A DNA stretch of 64,000 nucleotides. It comes from an uncultured Flavobacteriaceae bacterium. Lineage in GTDB: Bacteria > Bacteroidota > Bacteroidia > Flavobacteriales > Flavobacteriaceae. A model generated the notes under the pieces. The model had not been told where the DNA came from, did no database searches, and saw nothing but the letters and a program-made list of their open reading frames with translations. Below, piece by piece: positions 25,831 through 33,555 of the stretch. The position numbers and the translations under genes were made by a program. The stretch lies in contig CANNBV010000001.1 in the NCBI GenBank assembly GCA_947502975.1, positions 868,001 through 932,000 on the forward strand. The letters are read 5' to 3'. How positions within the stretch are numbered: the first letter of the stretch is position 1; every line of letters begins with the position of its first letter.

Positions 25831-26939
25831 TTGCCGATTTTTACAACATTGTTATTAATAGTATATTCAAAAGGTGTATCCATTTTTAACAAATCCAGAA
25901 TACTTTGAATAGTAGTATTTTTTATATCTATGCTTCCTGTAAATTCTTGAATTTGTAATTCTGTATTCGTATTATCAATTTTAATATTGTAGGCACGCTC
26001 TAATTTTTTAGATATGTCGCTAAATTGGGCAGATTCAAAATCTAATTTACCATCAATCCAGGAGATATAAAGGTTAGTGCTTTTTACTTTTGAAATTTTA
26101 AAATCTGTTGAGGCTATATTCCAGGATGCTTTTTCATTTGGTTTTAATAGTTTGGTTTTTGATGTATTTTTATTAGATAATTGTACAGAACCTTCAACCA
26201 AAACACATGCTAAATTGTTGTTTTCTGGATAAGCATTTATATTAAATTTAGTTCCTAAAACAGTTACGTTTGTATTGCCTGTATTTACTATAAAAGGGTG
26301 AGATTTATCGGTTGTAACTTCAAAGAAGGCTTCACCAGTTAAAAATACTGTTCTATTGGAATTTGAACTAAACTGTGTGGGATATTTTAACGTTGATCCA
26401 GCATTCAAATGTACAATACTACCATCTGAAAGTATTATCTTATACGTTTTTCCATAAGGAATATTTAGCGTATGAAATACAGGTTCTGTTTCAGATGATG
26501 ATGTGTTATTGTATACTATTAGATTTTCGCGTTGTTCAGCAATAACCTGGCCATTAGTACTTATTAAAGGTGTACTAAAATCATTGAGTTCAAATTTTTG
26601 ATTGGTATCGCTTGTTTCTAATACTACGTGGTTTAAAATAATATCATCATTGCTCTTTGAAGGCCACAATAAAGCACCAAGCGAAATACTAATGATAGCT
26701 ACAGCAGCATATTTTAAAAGTGTATTAGGTTTAGTTCGTTTTTTTCTTGGTAATGATGATATCAAAGATTTTAGTTCTTTAGCATCAGGTTTTTGTGAAA
26801 CTGGGGTAATAGCGTAAGCCTTTTTTAAGGCTATAAACTTTTTTTTATTACTGTCGGAAGTATCTATCCATGCAAATATTTCAGTTATCTCCTTTTCTGA
26901 AGCTTCACCTTGTAAATATTTTGTAATTAACTCTGTCAT
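25827..26939 (-). CDS. FecR-type anti-sigma factor
   Basis: 370 residues. The N-terminal cytoplasmic anti-sigma region is 'ITKYLQGEASEKEITEIFAW'. A membrane helix lies at residues ~74-92. The periplasmic FecR domain has 'LNIPYGKTYKIILSDGSIVH', 'TQFSSNSNRTVFLTGEAFFE' and 'VLGTKFNINAYPENN'. A C-terminal DUF4974 segment (about 300-370) would contact the STN domain of SusC. It is the first gene of the operon. Its upstream region holds a -7 element and the 17-bp palindrome. Confidence 0.93.
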   Translation of the reverse strand: MTELITKYLQGEASEKEITEIFAWIDTSDSNKKKFIALKKAYAITPVSQKPDAKELKSLISSLPRKKRTKPNTLLKYAAVAIISISLGALLWPSKSNDDIILNHVVLETSDTNQKFELNDFSTPLISTNGQVIAEQRENLIVYNNTSSSETEPVFHTLNIPYGKTYKIILSDGSIVHLNAGSTLKYPTQFSSNSNRTVFLTGEAFFEVTTDKSHPFIVNTGNTNVTVLGTKFNINAYPENNNLACVLVEGSVQLSNKNTSKTKLLKPNEKASWNIASTDFKISKVKSTNLYISWIDGKLDFESAQFSDISKKLERAYNIKIDNTNTELQIQEFTGSIDIKNTTIQSILDLLKMDTPFEYTINNNVVKIGK

Positions 26940-27029
26940 TGTTTGTATAATTATTAGTCTTTGTAACTAAACATAGGGTGCCTGATACATTAGATGTACA
27001 CCTTAAGTGTTTATAACCCTAAGTTGTGT

Positions 27030-27037
27030 CAAAAATA
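27030..27037 (-). promoter_or_regulatory. -7 element upstream of the fecR-susCD operon
   Basis: On the minus strand this reads TATTTTTG, an exact TAnnTTTG match, ~93 bp before the fecR start. The palindrome at 27039-27055 lies directly upstream, in the position of the -33/-7 spacer. A clear -33 TTTG is not seen. Confidence 0.5.
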
Positions 27038-27038
27038 C

Positions 27039-27055
27039 TTATTTAGACTAAATAA
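27039..27055. promoter_or_regulatory. perfect palindromic operator upstream of fecR-susCD
   Basis: TTATTTAGACTAAATAA is a perfect 8-1-8 palindrome. It abuts the -7 element of the operon, so a bound protein would block RNA polymerase. Its 13-bp core recurs at 61680-61692, in front of the TonB siderophore-type receptor. Size and AT-rich symmetry fit Fur- or DtxR-family metal-responsive repressors; which one is inference. Confidence 0.65.
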
Positions 27056-27104
27056 AAATAATAATTAAAAAATAATATTGGTAATAATGAAAATCAATTC
27101 AAAA

Positions 27105-27707
27105 TTATTGAAGTAGAATATTTAGTAAAATAAAAAAAGGGAGATGGTCAGCTAGGTTAAATCGCAAAATTTTCAAAGCTTTTGTGAAATGTGCTTCGAC
27201 TGTTTTTAGAGTAATATTTAATTCTTCAGCGATTTCTCTATTCTTTTTGTTTTCAATCCGTTTTTTTCTAAAAACCAACTTTGTTTTATGTGGTAAATTT
27301 TCAATGGAGTTTTGAATGAGTTGTTCTAATTCTGTTAGAACTAATGCATCAAAATTCATAGCATGTAATATTTCTATATTTAATTGACGTTCTTTTTCAT
27401 TAAGGACAGTGCTTTGGTAATTTTGTTTTACTTTCTTATGTCTTAGCGCATTTAAGCATTTAGATTTAGAAAAAGTGTAAAGAAAGGATTTTATGCCGTT
27501 AGGTTTCTCAATGCTTGCTCTGTTTAACCATAAGTTTAAAAACGCTTCTTGTGTAACACCTTTAGCCTCTTGTGTATTACCGATAAATTGAATACAGAAT
27601 CCTAAAACGTGACCATAATATTTGTTGAAAAAATATTCAAATGCTTTTTCGTTACCTTTTTTTAGGTCTTGAAAATACAATTGTTCTATTTTTTCGTTGG
27701 GTTGCAT
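27105..27707 (-). CDS. ECF (sigma-70 family) sigma factor
   Basis: 200 residues. Region 2 is 'AFEYFFNKYYGHVLGFCIQF' to 'TQEAFLNLWLNR'. Region 4 has 'LPHKTKLVFRKKRIENKKNR' and the HTH 'EIAEELNITLKTVEAHFTKA'. This is the Bacteroidota FecI/RpoE-like class that pairs with FecR, whose gene follows 165 bp downstream. The gap contains the operon's own promoter and operator, so sigma and anti-sigma may be transcribed separately. It probably activates the susCD operon when the STN-SusC receptor senses its ligand. Confidence 0.93.
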   Translation of the reverse strand: MQPNEKIEQLYFQDLKKGNEKAFEYFFNKYYGHVLGFCIQFIGNTQEAKGVTQEAFLNLWLNRASIEKPNGIKSFLYTFSKSKCLNALRHKKVKQNYQSTVLNEKERQLNIEILHAMNFDALVLTELEQLIQNSIENLPHKTKLVFRKKRIENKKNREIAEELNITLKTVEAHFTKALKILRFNLADHLPFFILLNILLQ

Positions 27708-27817
27708 TGAGAAAATTACCTAGCAATTTATGAACTTATGTTAGCAATGGAAAGCTAAAGATAGTTTAAAATTTTATATGGTACTAGAGCCAAAAGGCCA
27801 CAATTGTGAATATAGAC

Positions 27818-28675
27818 TTATTTTCTAGACCTAATACTCTCTATAATAACAGTTGAAATAATTAAAGTACCGCCAATATACGTATTGGGTAATGGAATTT
27901 CGTTTAAGAAAATAAAAGCTAGAATGATACCAAAAATTGGTTGAGTGCTTAGTATAATGCTTGCGCTGCTTGCAGTAAAATGTTTTAAACTTTTGATAAA
28001 TAGAGAGTGGCCAATTGCTGTTGCGAAAAGGGCAAGTATAATAATGTATGGATATTGTGTTTTAATATTTGAAGTGTCAAAAAGAAATATTACAGGGATT
28101 AATAAAATGGTAACAACTAAAAGTTGATATAGCATTACAGCAACGCCATTGTAGCCTGTAGCTCCCTTCTTTAAAATAATATTACGAATTGAAAAAGCAA
28201 CGGCAGAAACTAGGCCCCAAAGTATACCTTTAAAATCTGAATTTTCAATATTGAATTCTGGAGCTAATATGTAAATACCAATAACGACTATTATGGCAAG
28301 TATAATGTGAATTTTATTAAATTTTGTTTTATTGATTATAGGTTCTAAAATTGATGTTATTGCTGGGAAGGTGTATAAAGATAACATACCAATTGAAACA
28401 TTTGATATTTTAATAGAATAGAAATAAGTAATCCAATGCACACCTAAAAGGATGGCGCTAACTAATATGGTTGTTTTGTCTTTTGAAGATTTAAGTTTTA
28501 AACTTATATTTTGAATTTTACAGAAAAAAAACAAAAATATAAGAGCAAGTACTGCACGCCACCATATGATTACAGCTGTGGGCATATCTATATATTTCCC
28601 TAGAACTCCTGCAGAACTAATTAAGAAAGTAGCAAAACTTAGTTCTAATATGTTTTTTATGTGTTGGTTTTTCAT
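27818..28675 (-). CDS. EamA/DMT-superfamily transporter
   Basis: 285 residues with about ten membrane helices in two EamA repeats ('NILELSFATFLISSAGVLGK' ... and 'GILWGLVSAVAFSIRNIILK' ...). The repeat signatures include 'SLYTFPAITSILEPII' and 'STQPIFGIILAFIFLNEIP'. It is typical of drug/metabolite exporters of the inner membrane; the substrate is unknown. Repeat copy C ends 14 bp upstream of its ATG and fills the gap from the dipeptidase gene. Confidence 0.88.
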   Translation of the reverse strand: MKNQHIKNILELSFATFLISSAGVLGKYIDMPTAVIIWWRAVLALIFLFFFCKIQNISLKLKSSKDKTTILVSAILLGVHWITYFYSIKISNVSIGMLSLYTFPAITSILEPIINKTKFNKIHIILAIIVVIGIYILAPEFNIENSDFKGILWGLVSAVAFSIRNIILKKGATGYNGVAVMLYQLLVVTILLIPVIFLFDTSNIKTQYPYIIILALFATAIGHSLFIKSLKHFTASSASIILSTQPIFGIILAFIFLNEIPLPNTYIGGTLIISTVIIESIRSRK

Positions 28676-28689
28676 GAGTAGCCTAGACA

Positions 28690-28846
28690 GCGTTAGGGAT
28701 TGAATGCTTTTACTGCGCGCTCAGCATAGGTTTTATGTTGGAACTCTCAACGTAGGAGGAACGACTAGTGAAACATTTATATTCACGATTTCATATATTT
28801 TAAATAATAATTATGAGTAAAGCCCAACCCTTTGTGGGTAACGCCC
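28690..28846 (+). repeat. flavobacterial interspersed repeat, copy C
   Basis: 157 bp with ends GCGTTAGGGATTG and TGTGGGTAACGCCC, the same family as copies A and B. It shares CGACTAGTGAAA with copy A. The interior is longer and includes CTCAGCATAGGTT. It fills the intergenic gap between the dipeptidase stop (28850) and the EamA start (28675). Confidence 0.82.
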
Positions 28847-28849
28847 TAA

Positions 28850-30241
28850 TTATTGTTTTGTAAGTTCGGTAAAGTATTTATAAAAATGTGGAATCGTTTC
28901 TATGCCTTTTAGGTAATTCCAAATACCGAAATGTTCGTTTGGTGAATGGATAGCATCACTATCTAGACCAAAGCCCATTAAAATAGTTTTACTTTTTAAC
29001 TCCTGCTCAAAAAGTGCCACGATGGGGATACTGCCACCGCCACGCTGAGGAATAGGGGTTTTGCCAAAAGTAGTTTGGTAGGCTTTACTTGCGGCTTGGT
29101 AGCCTATATTATCAATTGGAGTAACATAACCCTGGCCACCATGGTGTGGGGTGACTTTCACTTTCACGCCTTTAGGGGCAATGCTTTCAAAATGTGTTTT
29201 GAAGAGTTGAGTAATGTCTTCCCAATCTTGATGAGGCACTAAACGCATGGATATTTTGGCATAGGCTTTACTAGCAATTACGGTTTTTGCGCCTTCACCA
29301 ATATAGCCACCCCAAATGCCATTAACATCAAGTGTTGGGCGAATTGAATTACGTTCGTTAGTAGTATAACCGGCTTCTCCATAAACAGCATCAATATCTA
29401 ATGCTTTTTTATAGTTTTCTAAACTAAAAGGTGCTTTTGCCATTTCCTCCCGTTCTTCTTTAGATAGTTCTTCTACGCTATCATAAAACCCAGGAATAGT
29501 TATATGATTATTGTCATCGTGTAGGGATGCAATCATTTTTGATAAAATATTGATAGGGTTTGCTACGGCTCCACCATATAATCCAGAGTGTAAATCTCTG
29601 TTTGGTCCTGTAACTTCAACTTCTACATAGCTTAATCCGCGAAGCCCAGTTGTGATAGATGGAACATCTTTTGCAATCATCCCAGTATCTGAAATTAGAA
29701 TGACATCATTTTTGAGTTTATCATGATTATTTTTTACGAAGGTTGATAGATTTTTGCTGCCAACTTCTTCCTCGCCTTCAATCATAAATTTTACATTACA
29801 TGGTAACTGATTTGTGGACGTCATAAACTCCATAGCTTTTACATGCATATACATTTGTCCTTTATCATCGCAAGCGCCTCTAGCGAAAATGGCGCCTTCT
29901 GGGTGTAAGTCGGTTTTTTCGATTACAGGTTCAAATGGCGCAGAATTCCAAAGATCTATTGGGTCTGGCGGTTGTACATCGTAGTGTCCATATACTAAAA
30001 CAGTTGGAAGGTTCTTGTCAATTATTTTTTCTCCATAAACAATCGGATAACCATCAGTTTTACAAATTTCGACTGAGTCACAACCTGCTTCTTCTAAGCT
30101 AGTCTTTATAGCCTCAGCAGTTTTTAAAACATCGTTTTTATAAGCTGAATCGGCACTTATTGATGGTATTTTTAGTAATTCAATAAGCTCTTTTAAAAAT
30201 CTATCTTTATGAGCTTCAATATAAGATTGAATATTGTTCAT
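28850..30241 (-). CDS. M20-family dipeptidase
   Basis: 463 residues. Metal-site motifs of M20 (DapE/ArgE/carnosinase-like) peptidases are all present: 'VLVYGHYDVQPPDP', 'GACDDKGQMYMH', the catalytic 'EGEEEVGSKN', 'ISDTGM' and the C-terminal 'MGFGLDSDAIHSPNEHF'. Predicted cytoplasmic, two-zinc, removing single amino acids from dipeptides. No signal peptide. An exact -7 element (TACTTTTG) lies 23 bp upstream of the ATG on the minus strand. Confidence 0.92.
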   Translation of the reverse strand: MNNIQSYIEAHKDRFLKELIELLKIPSISADSAYKNDVLKTAEAIKTSLEEAGCDSVEICKTDGYPIVYGEKIIDKNLPTVLVYGHYDVQPPDPIDLWNSAPFEPVIEKTDLHPEGAIFARGACDDKGQMYMHVKAMEFMTSTNQLPCNVKFMIEGEEEVGSKNLSTFVKNNHDKLKNDVILISDTGMIAKDVPSITTGLRGLSYVEVEVTGPNRDLHSGLYGGAVANPINILSKMIASLHDDNNHITIPGFYDSVEELSKEEREEMAKAPFSLENYKKALDIDAVYGEAGYTTNERNSIRPTLDVNGIWGGYIGEGAKTVIASKAYAKISMRLVPHQDWEDITQLFKTHFESIAPKGVKVKVTPHHGGQGYVTPIDNIGYQAASKAYQTTFGKTPIPQRGGGSIPIVALFEQELKSKTILMGFGLDSDAIHSPNEHFGIWNYLKGIETIPHFYKYFTELTKQ

Positions 30242-30263
30242 GAGAAAAGTTTATGATGATATT

Positions 30264-30271
30264 CAAAAGTA
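30264..30271 (-). promoter_or_regulatory. -7 element for the M20 dipeptidase gene
   Basis: Reads TACTTTTG on the minus strand, an exact TAnnTTTG match 23 bp before the ATG. No -33 TTTG is seen at the expected distance. Confidence 0.45.
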
Positions 30272-30300
30272 TAAAAAAGAATACTTTTTAAGGTTATGAG

Positions 30301-30330
30301 TTTGCAATTTAAAAATCTTGATTATATTTG
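30301..30330 (+). promoter_or_regulatory. tRNA-Leu promoter
   Basis: TTTG (30301-30304), an 18-nt spacer, then TATATTTG (30323-30330). This is an exact Bacteroidota -33/-7 promoter. The mature tRNA begins 10 nt later, at about +3 of the expected start. Confidence 0.85.
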
Positions 30331-30340
30331 CAGTCCTTTA

Positions 30341-30422
30341 GCGGGCGTGGTGGAATTGGTAGACACGCTAGACTTAGGATCTAGTGCCGCGAGGTGTGGG
30401 AGTTCGAGTCTCCCCGCCCGCA
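30341..30422 (+). tRNA. tRNA-Leu (anticodon UAG)
   Basis: 82 nt. The acceptor stem GCGGGCG pairs with CGCCCGC, discriminator A. The anticodon arm is CTAGA-CTTAGGA-TCTAG with anticodon TAG. A class II variable arm and the T-loop GTTCGAGTC are present. The 3' CCA is not encoded. An exact promoter precedes it and a terminator hairpin follows. Confidence 0.97.
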
Positions 30423-30431
30423 CAAAACAAG

Positions 30432-30459
30432 AGCTTCTTTTTATAAAGGAGCTTTTTTT
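30432..30459 (+). terminator. intrinsic terminator of tRNA-Leu
   Basis: AGCTTCTTT (30432-30440) pairs with AAAGGAGCT (30445-30453), one G-T pair, 4-nt loop, followed by T6. It starts 10 nt after the tRNA. Confidence 0.85.
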
Positions 30460-30533
30460 ATGTCTTTTCAAAACTATTGGCTATATTTCAATTTAGTGTA
30501 GTTTTTATTATTTTCAAGCAAAACTTTATAATA

Positions 30534-33332
30534 ATGCCCAAAAGTATTGGAAGAATTTTTTTGTGTTTCTTTTGTTTTGTCATCAGTATTAATGCTTATG
30601 CACAGTACACTCCGTTTTTTCAAAATTATGCACTTACAGAATTTGGAGCAGGTAATAAAAATTGGGGAATTTCATTAGCCGACAATGGTAAGTTATATGT
30701 GGCAAATGATAAGGGCTTAGGAGAATTTGATGGTGTAAAATGGGATTTTTATCAATTACCTAATAAAACAATTATTAGATCGGTATTGGCACATAATGGA
30801 CTTATTTATACAGGTTCTTATGAAGAATTTGGGTATTGGGAAAAGAATTCAAAAGGAAAATTAATATATACGTCTCTAAGTAGTTTTAAAGAGCGACAAG
30901 AGTCATTAGCGGAAGAGTTCTGGCAAATTTTTCAATATAAAGATGCAATACTTTTTAGGTCGTTTTCTAATCTTTACAGTTATAGACAGGGAGAGGTAAC
31001 TCAAATACGACCAGAATCTACCATTTTGTCTTGTAGTATTGTTGATGATGAAGTTTATGTTGCAACGGTAAGACATGGGATTTTTATTTTGAAAGAGGAT
31101 ACACTTCAACCTCGTATTAATCATCCACAACTGTATAATACTAAAGTTATAGCGGTAGCCAATTATAATAATAAATTGCTGATTACTACGGCTCTAAATG
31201 GTTGTTTTTTGTATGATAAGATGAGTAAAGAGTTGTTGCCTTGGATAGCAGATATTAATCATGATATTAAAGAACAACAGCTTAATAGTTTCGAAATTTT
31301 AGGAAACGGAGATATGGTATTCGGTACTATAAAAAATGGGGCTTACATCACAGATAATAATGGAAATATTAAATATATAGTTAATAAGGCAAATGGATTA
31401 CTCAATAATACAGTATTAAGCCATCAGGTGGGTAACTACACTGATTTATGGCTGGGTTTAGACAATGGTGTAGCTAAACTAGATTTAGATAAAAACAGAG
31501 TGCTTTATAATGATAATTCTGGAAAATTAGGAGCAGTGTACGATGTTATACATTTTGATGGCAAATTATATCTCGGTACAAATACAGGCTTATTTTATTT
31601 AAATAATAATGATGATAAACTCTCTTTTGTTGAAGGGTCTCAGGGGCAAGTTTGGGATTTAAATAGCATTAATCAGCAACTTATATGCGGACATAATAGT
31701 GGCACATTTTTAGTTGAGGATAATCAATTGACTAAAATATCAGATTATACAGGAGGATGGGTTTTACGTAAGATTCCAGAAAGAAACAATACCTTTATTC
31801 AAGGTACATATGCTGGATTAGTTAGGTTTGATTACAATGGAGGCAACTGGAGTGCAAGACATTTAGGAGAAAGGACAATACCTGCTAAGTATTTAGTATT
31901 TGAAAATGCTTATACAGCTTGGGTAGCGCATGCTTATAAAGGATTATTTAGAGTAGAATTTAATAAGGATCATGATAGTATTCTCAGTTTTAAGAATTAT
32001 AAAAATAAGGGACTGTGGTCAGATTTTAATGTAAAAGTTCATAAAGTTAAAAATGATATTTGTTTTAAGACAAATGAAGGCTGGCAGAAATATGAAGCTA
32101 TACTTGATAGCATAATACCTCATGATATTTTAAATAATTCCTTTGGTAAGGATACCGATATTATATCAGAATCTGATAATGATATGATGGTAACTAAAAA
32201 TGGTAAAGATAGAATTAGCTTCATATCTTTAAAAGATCAGGACAATACATTAAATGTTCCAAATGTATTATTACAAAAGCGATTAGTTGTTGATGCAGAA
32301 AGTGTTTCTAAATTAAATGATTCGGTTTACACATTTAATCTCTATGATGGTTTTATGTTGATTGATAAAACTATTGAAAGTACTAATGATACTTTGCAAA
32401 AGCCAATAATAGAACAGATTGAATTAGACAAAGAATTAGTTGCTAAGAATACTGTTAATAATTATGAATTTCCTTTCAATAAAAATGTAAGCATTTCTGT
32501 TTCATCTCCCTTATCAAGAAACCATTTCTTTGAATATGCAATGGCATCTTCTGATATTCTTAATTGGTATAAAATGGACAAAGAAAAGCTTGAACTTTCA
32601 GGATTAAGCAATGGTGATTATAAGATTCATTTTAGAGCATCAAATTTTTCTGGTGAGGTGTCTGATGAAAGTGTGATGACTATGAAAATTTTACCTCCAT
32701 GGTATAAAAACGTCTTTTTTTACTTGTCTGTTCTACTATTGGCTTTAGGTTTATTTTATTGGCTACATAAGAGAAAAATAAATAAAGAACAACGATTGCT
32801 ACATAATAAATTGGTAAAGGAACAAGAAGTTTTATTAAAAGAAAAGGCGATTGAAAACGATAAGAAAATTGTTGAGTTGAGGAATCAATCTCTTAAGAAT
32901 GAGGTTAAGCTTAAAAGTAAGCAGCTTGCTAATACTGCTATGGCATTAGTTAAGAAAAATGAATCTATGCTTGAAATAAAAAATGAATTAGAAAAAAACA
33001 AATCTGGGTTTACTAATTCTTTAGCATATAAACGCTTGTTAAGAACAATAGATAATTCTATTGGACATGAAGATGAATGGGAAATATTTGAATATAACTT
33101 CAATCAGGTACATGAAGAGTTTTTCAATCAACTGAAAAGCAAACATCCAAAACTTACACATAAAGATTTAAAGATTTGCGCCTACATCAAAATGAATTTA
33201 TTAACGAAAGAAATTGCGCCATTAATGAATGTGTCAATTAGAGGTCTCGAAACTCATAGATATCGATTAAAACGTAAGTTAAATTTAGAAAATGATAAAT
33301 CCTTGACTGATTACTTAAGAGATTTCAAATAA
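30534..33332 (+). CDS. membrane-spanning two-component-like regulator: propeller sensor, Y_Y_Y domain, LuxR-type HTH
   Basis: 932 residues from ATG 30534, which gives a clean signal peptide ending NAYAQ; an upstream in-frame ATG at 30477 would spoil it. A large periplasmic sensor of beta-propeller repeats (about 25-640) is followed by a Y_Y_Y (triple tyrosine) domain (about 650-735), one membrane helix ('FFYLSVLLLALGLFYW'), a coiled coil (about 770-850) and a C-terminal LuxR-type HTH ('KDLKICAYIKMNLLTKEIAP', 'SIRGLETHRYRLKRKL'). No histidine kinase or receiver domain is present. It directly precedes the susC gene of the PUL and is its likely transcription activator. Confidence 0.88.
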   Translation: MPKSIGRIFLCFFCFVISINAYAQYTPFFQNYALTEFGAGNKNWGISLADNGKLYVANDKGLGEFDGVKWDFYQLPNKTIIRSVLAHNGLIYTGSYEEFGYWEKNSKGKLIYTSLSSFKERQESLAEEFWQIFQYKDAILFRSFSNLYSYRQGEVTQIRPESTILSCSIVDDEVYVATVRHGIFILKEDTLQPRINHPQLYNTKVIAVANYNNKLLITTALNGCFLYDKMSKELLPWIADINHDIKEQQLNSFEILGNGDMVFGTIKNGAYITDNNGNIKYIVNKANGLLNNTVLSHQVGNYTDLWLGLDNGVAKLDLDKNRVLYNDNSGKLGAVYDVIHFDGKLYLGTNTGLFYLNNNDDKLSFVEGSQGQVWDLNSINQQLICGHNSGTFLVEDNQLTKISDYTGGWVLRKIPERNNTFIQGTYAGLVRFDYNGGNWSARHLGERTIPAKYLVFENAYTAWVAHAYKGLFRVEFNKDHDSILSFKNYKNKGLWSDFNVKVHKVKNDICFKTNEGWQKYEAILDSIIPHDILNNSFGKDTDIISESDNDMMVTKNGKDRISFISLKDQDNTLNVPNVLLQKRLVVDAESVSKLNDSVYTFNLYDGFMLIDKTIESTNDTLQKPIIEQIELDKELVAKNTVNNYEFPFNKNVSISVSSPLSRNHFFEYAMASSDILNWYKMDKEKLELSGLSNGDYKIHFRASNFSGEVSDESVMTMKILPPWYKNVFFYLSVLLLALGLFYWLHKRKINKEQRLLHNKLVKEQEVLLKEKAIENDKKIVELRNQSLKNEVKLKSKQLANTAMALVKKNESMLEIKNELEKNKSGFTNSLAYKRLLRTIDNSIGHEDEWEIFEYNFNQVHEEFFNQLKSKHPKLTHKDLKICAYIKMNLLTKEIAPLMNVSIRGLETHRYRLKRKLNLENDKSLTDYLRDFK

Positions 33333-33368
33333 TCGACCTAAAATCTTAATATTTTTTATCACATAGAC

Positions 33369-33486
33369 TACGTCATTACTACATCATTTTTTGTTTTAAA
33401 TACTAATTTTTCTAGATTTTATACCATTATATGATACGTCAATTAGTCTTTTTTCAGTTTTCTGACTTATGACGTATTTTATGTGT
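33369..33486. promoter_or_regulatory. candidate operator array (TACGTCA motifs) upstream of PUL susC
   Basis: TACGTCA occurs at 33369-33375 and 33435-33441, and inverted (TGACGTA) at 33480-33486; TACATCA is at 33380-33386. The last two exact copies form an inverted repeat ATACGTCA ... TGACGTAT, with AGTC-like inner extensions and about 52 bp outer span. The array lies just upstream of the probable promoter. Its candidate binder is the adjacent HTH regulator (inference). Confidence 0.5.
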
Positions 33487-33505
33487 ATCTGTTTTTTTGA
33501 TAAGG

Positions 33506-33537
33506 TTTTATCTAGTCCTTAATTTAGTAGAAACTAA
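33506..33537 (+). promoter_or_regulatory. candidate promoter of PUL susC
   Basis: TTTG (33506-33509), 20 nt, TAATTTAG (33530-33537; one mismatch to TAnnTTTG). The ATG follows 18 bp later, so the leader would be short. The TACGTCA array ends 20 bp upstream, a suitable place for an activator. Confidence 0.45.
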
Positions 33538-33555
33538 CAATTTAAATAAGACTAT

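Noticed and set aside
27721-27748. Direct repeat TAGCAAT (two copies 21 bp apart) upstream of the ECF sigma gene
   Set aside because: A single short pair in AT-rich DNA without a further copy or clear promoter context; could be chance.
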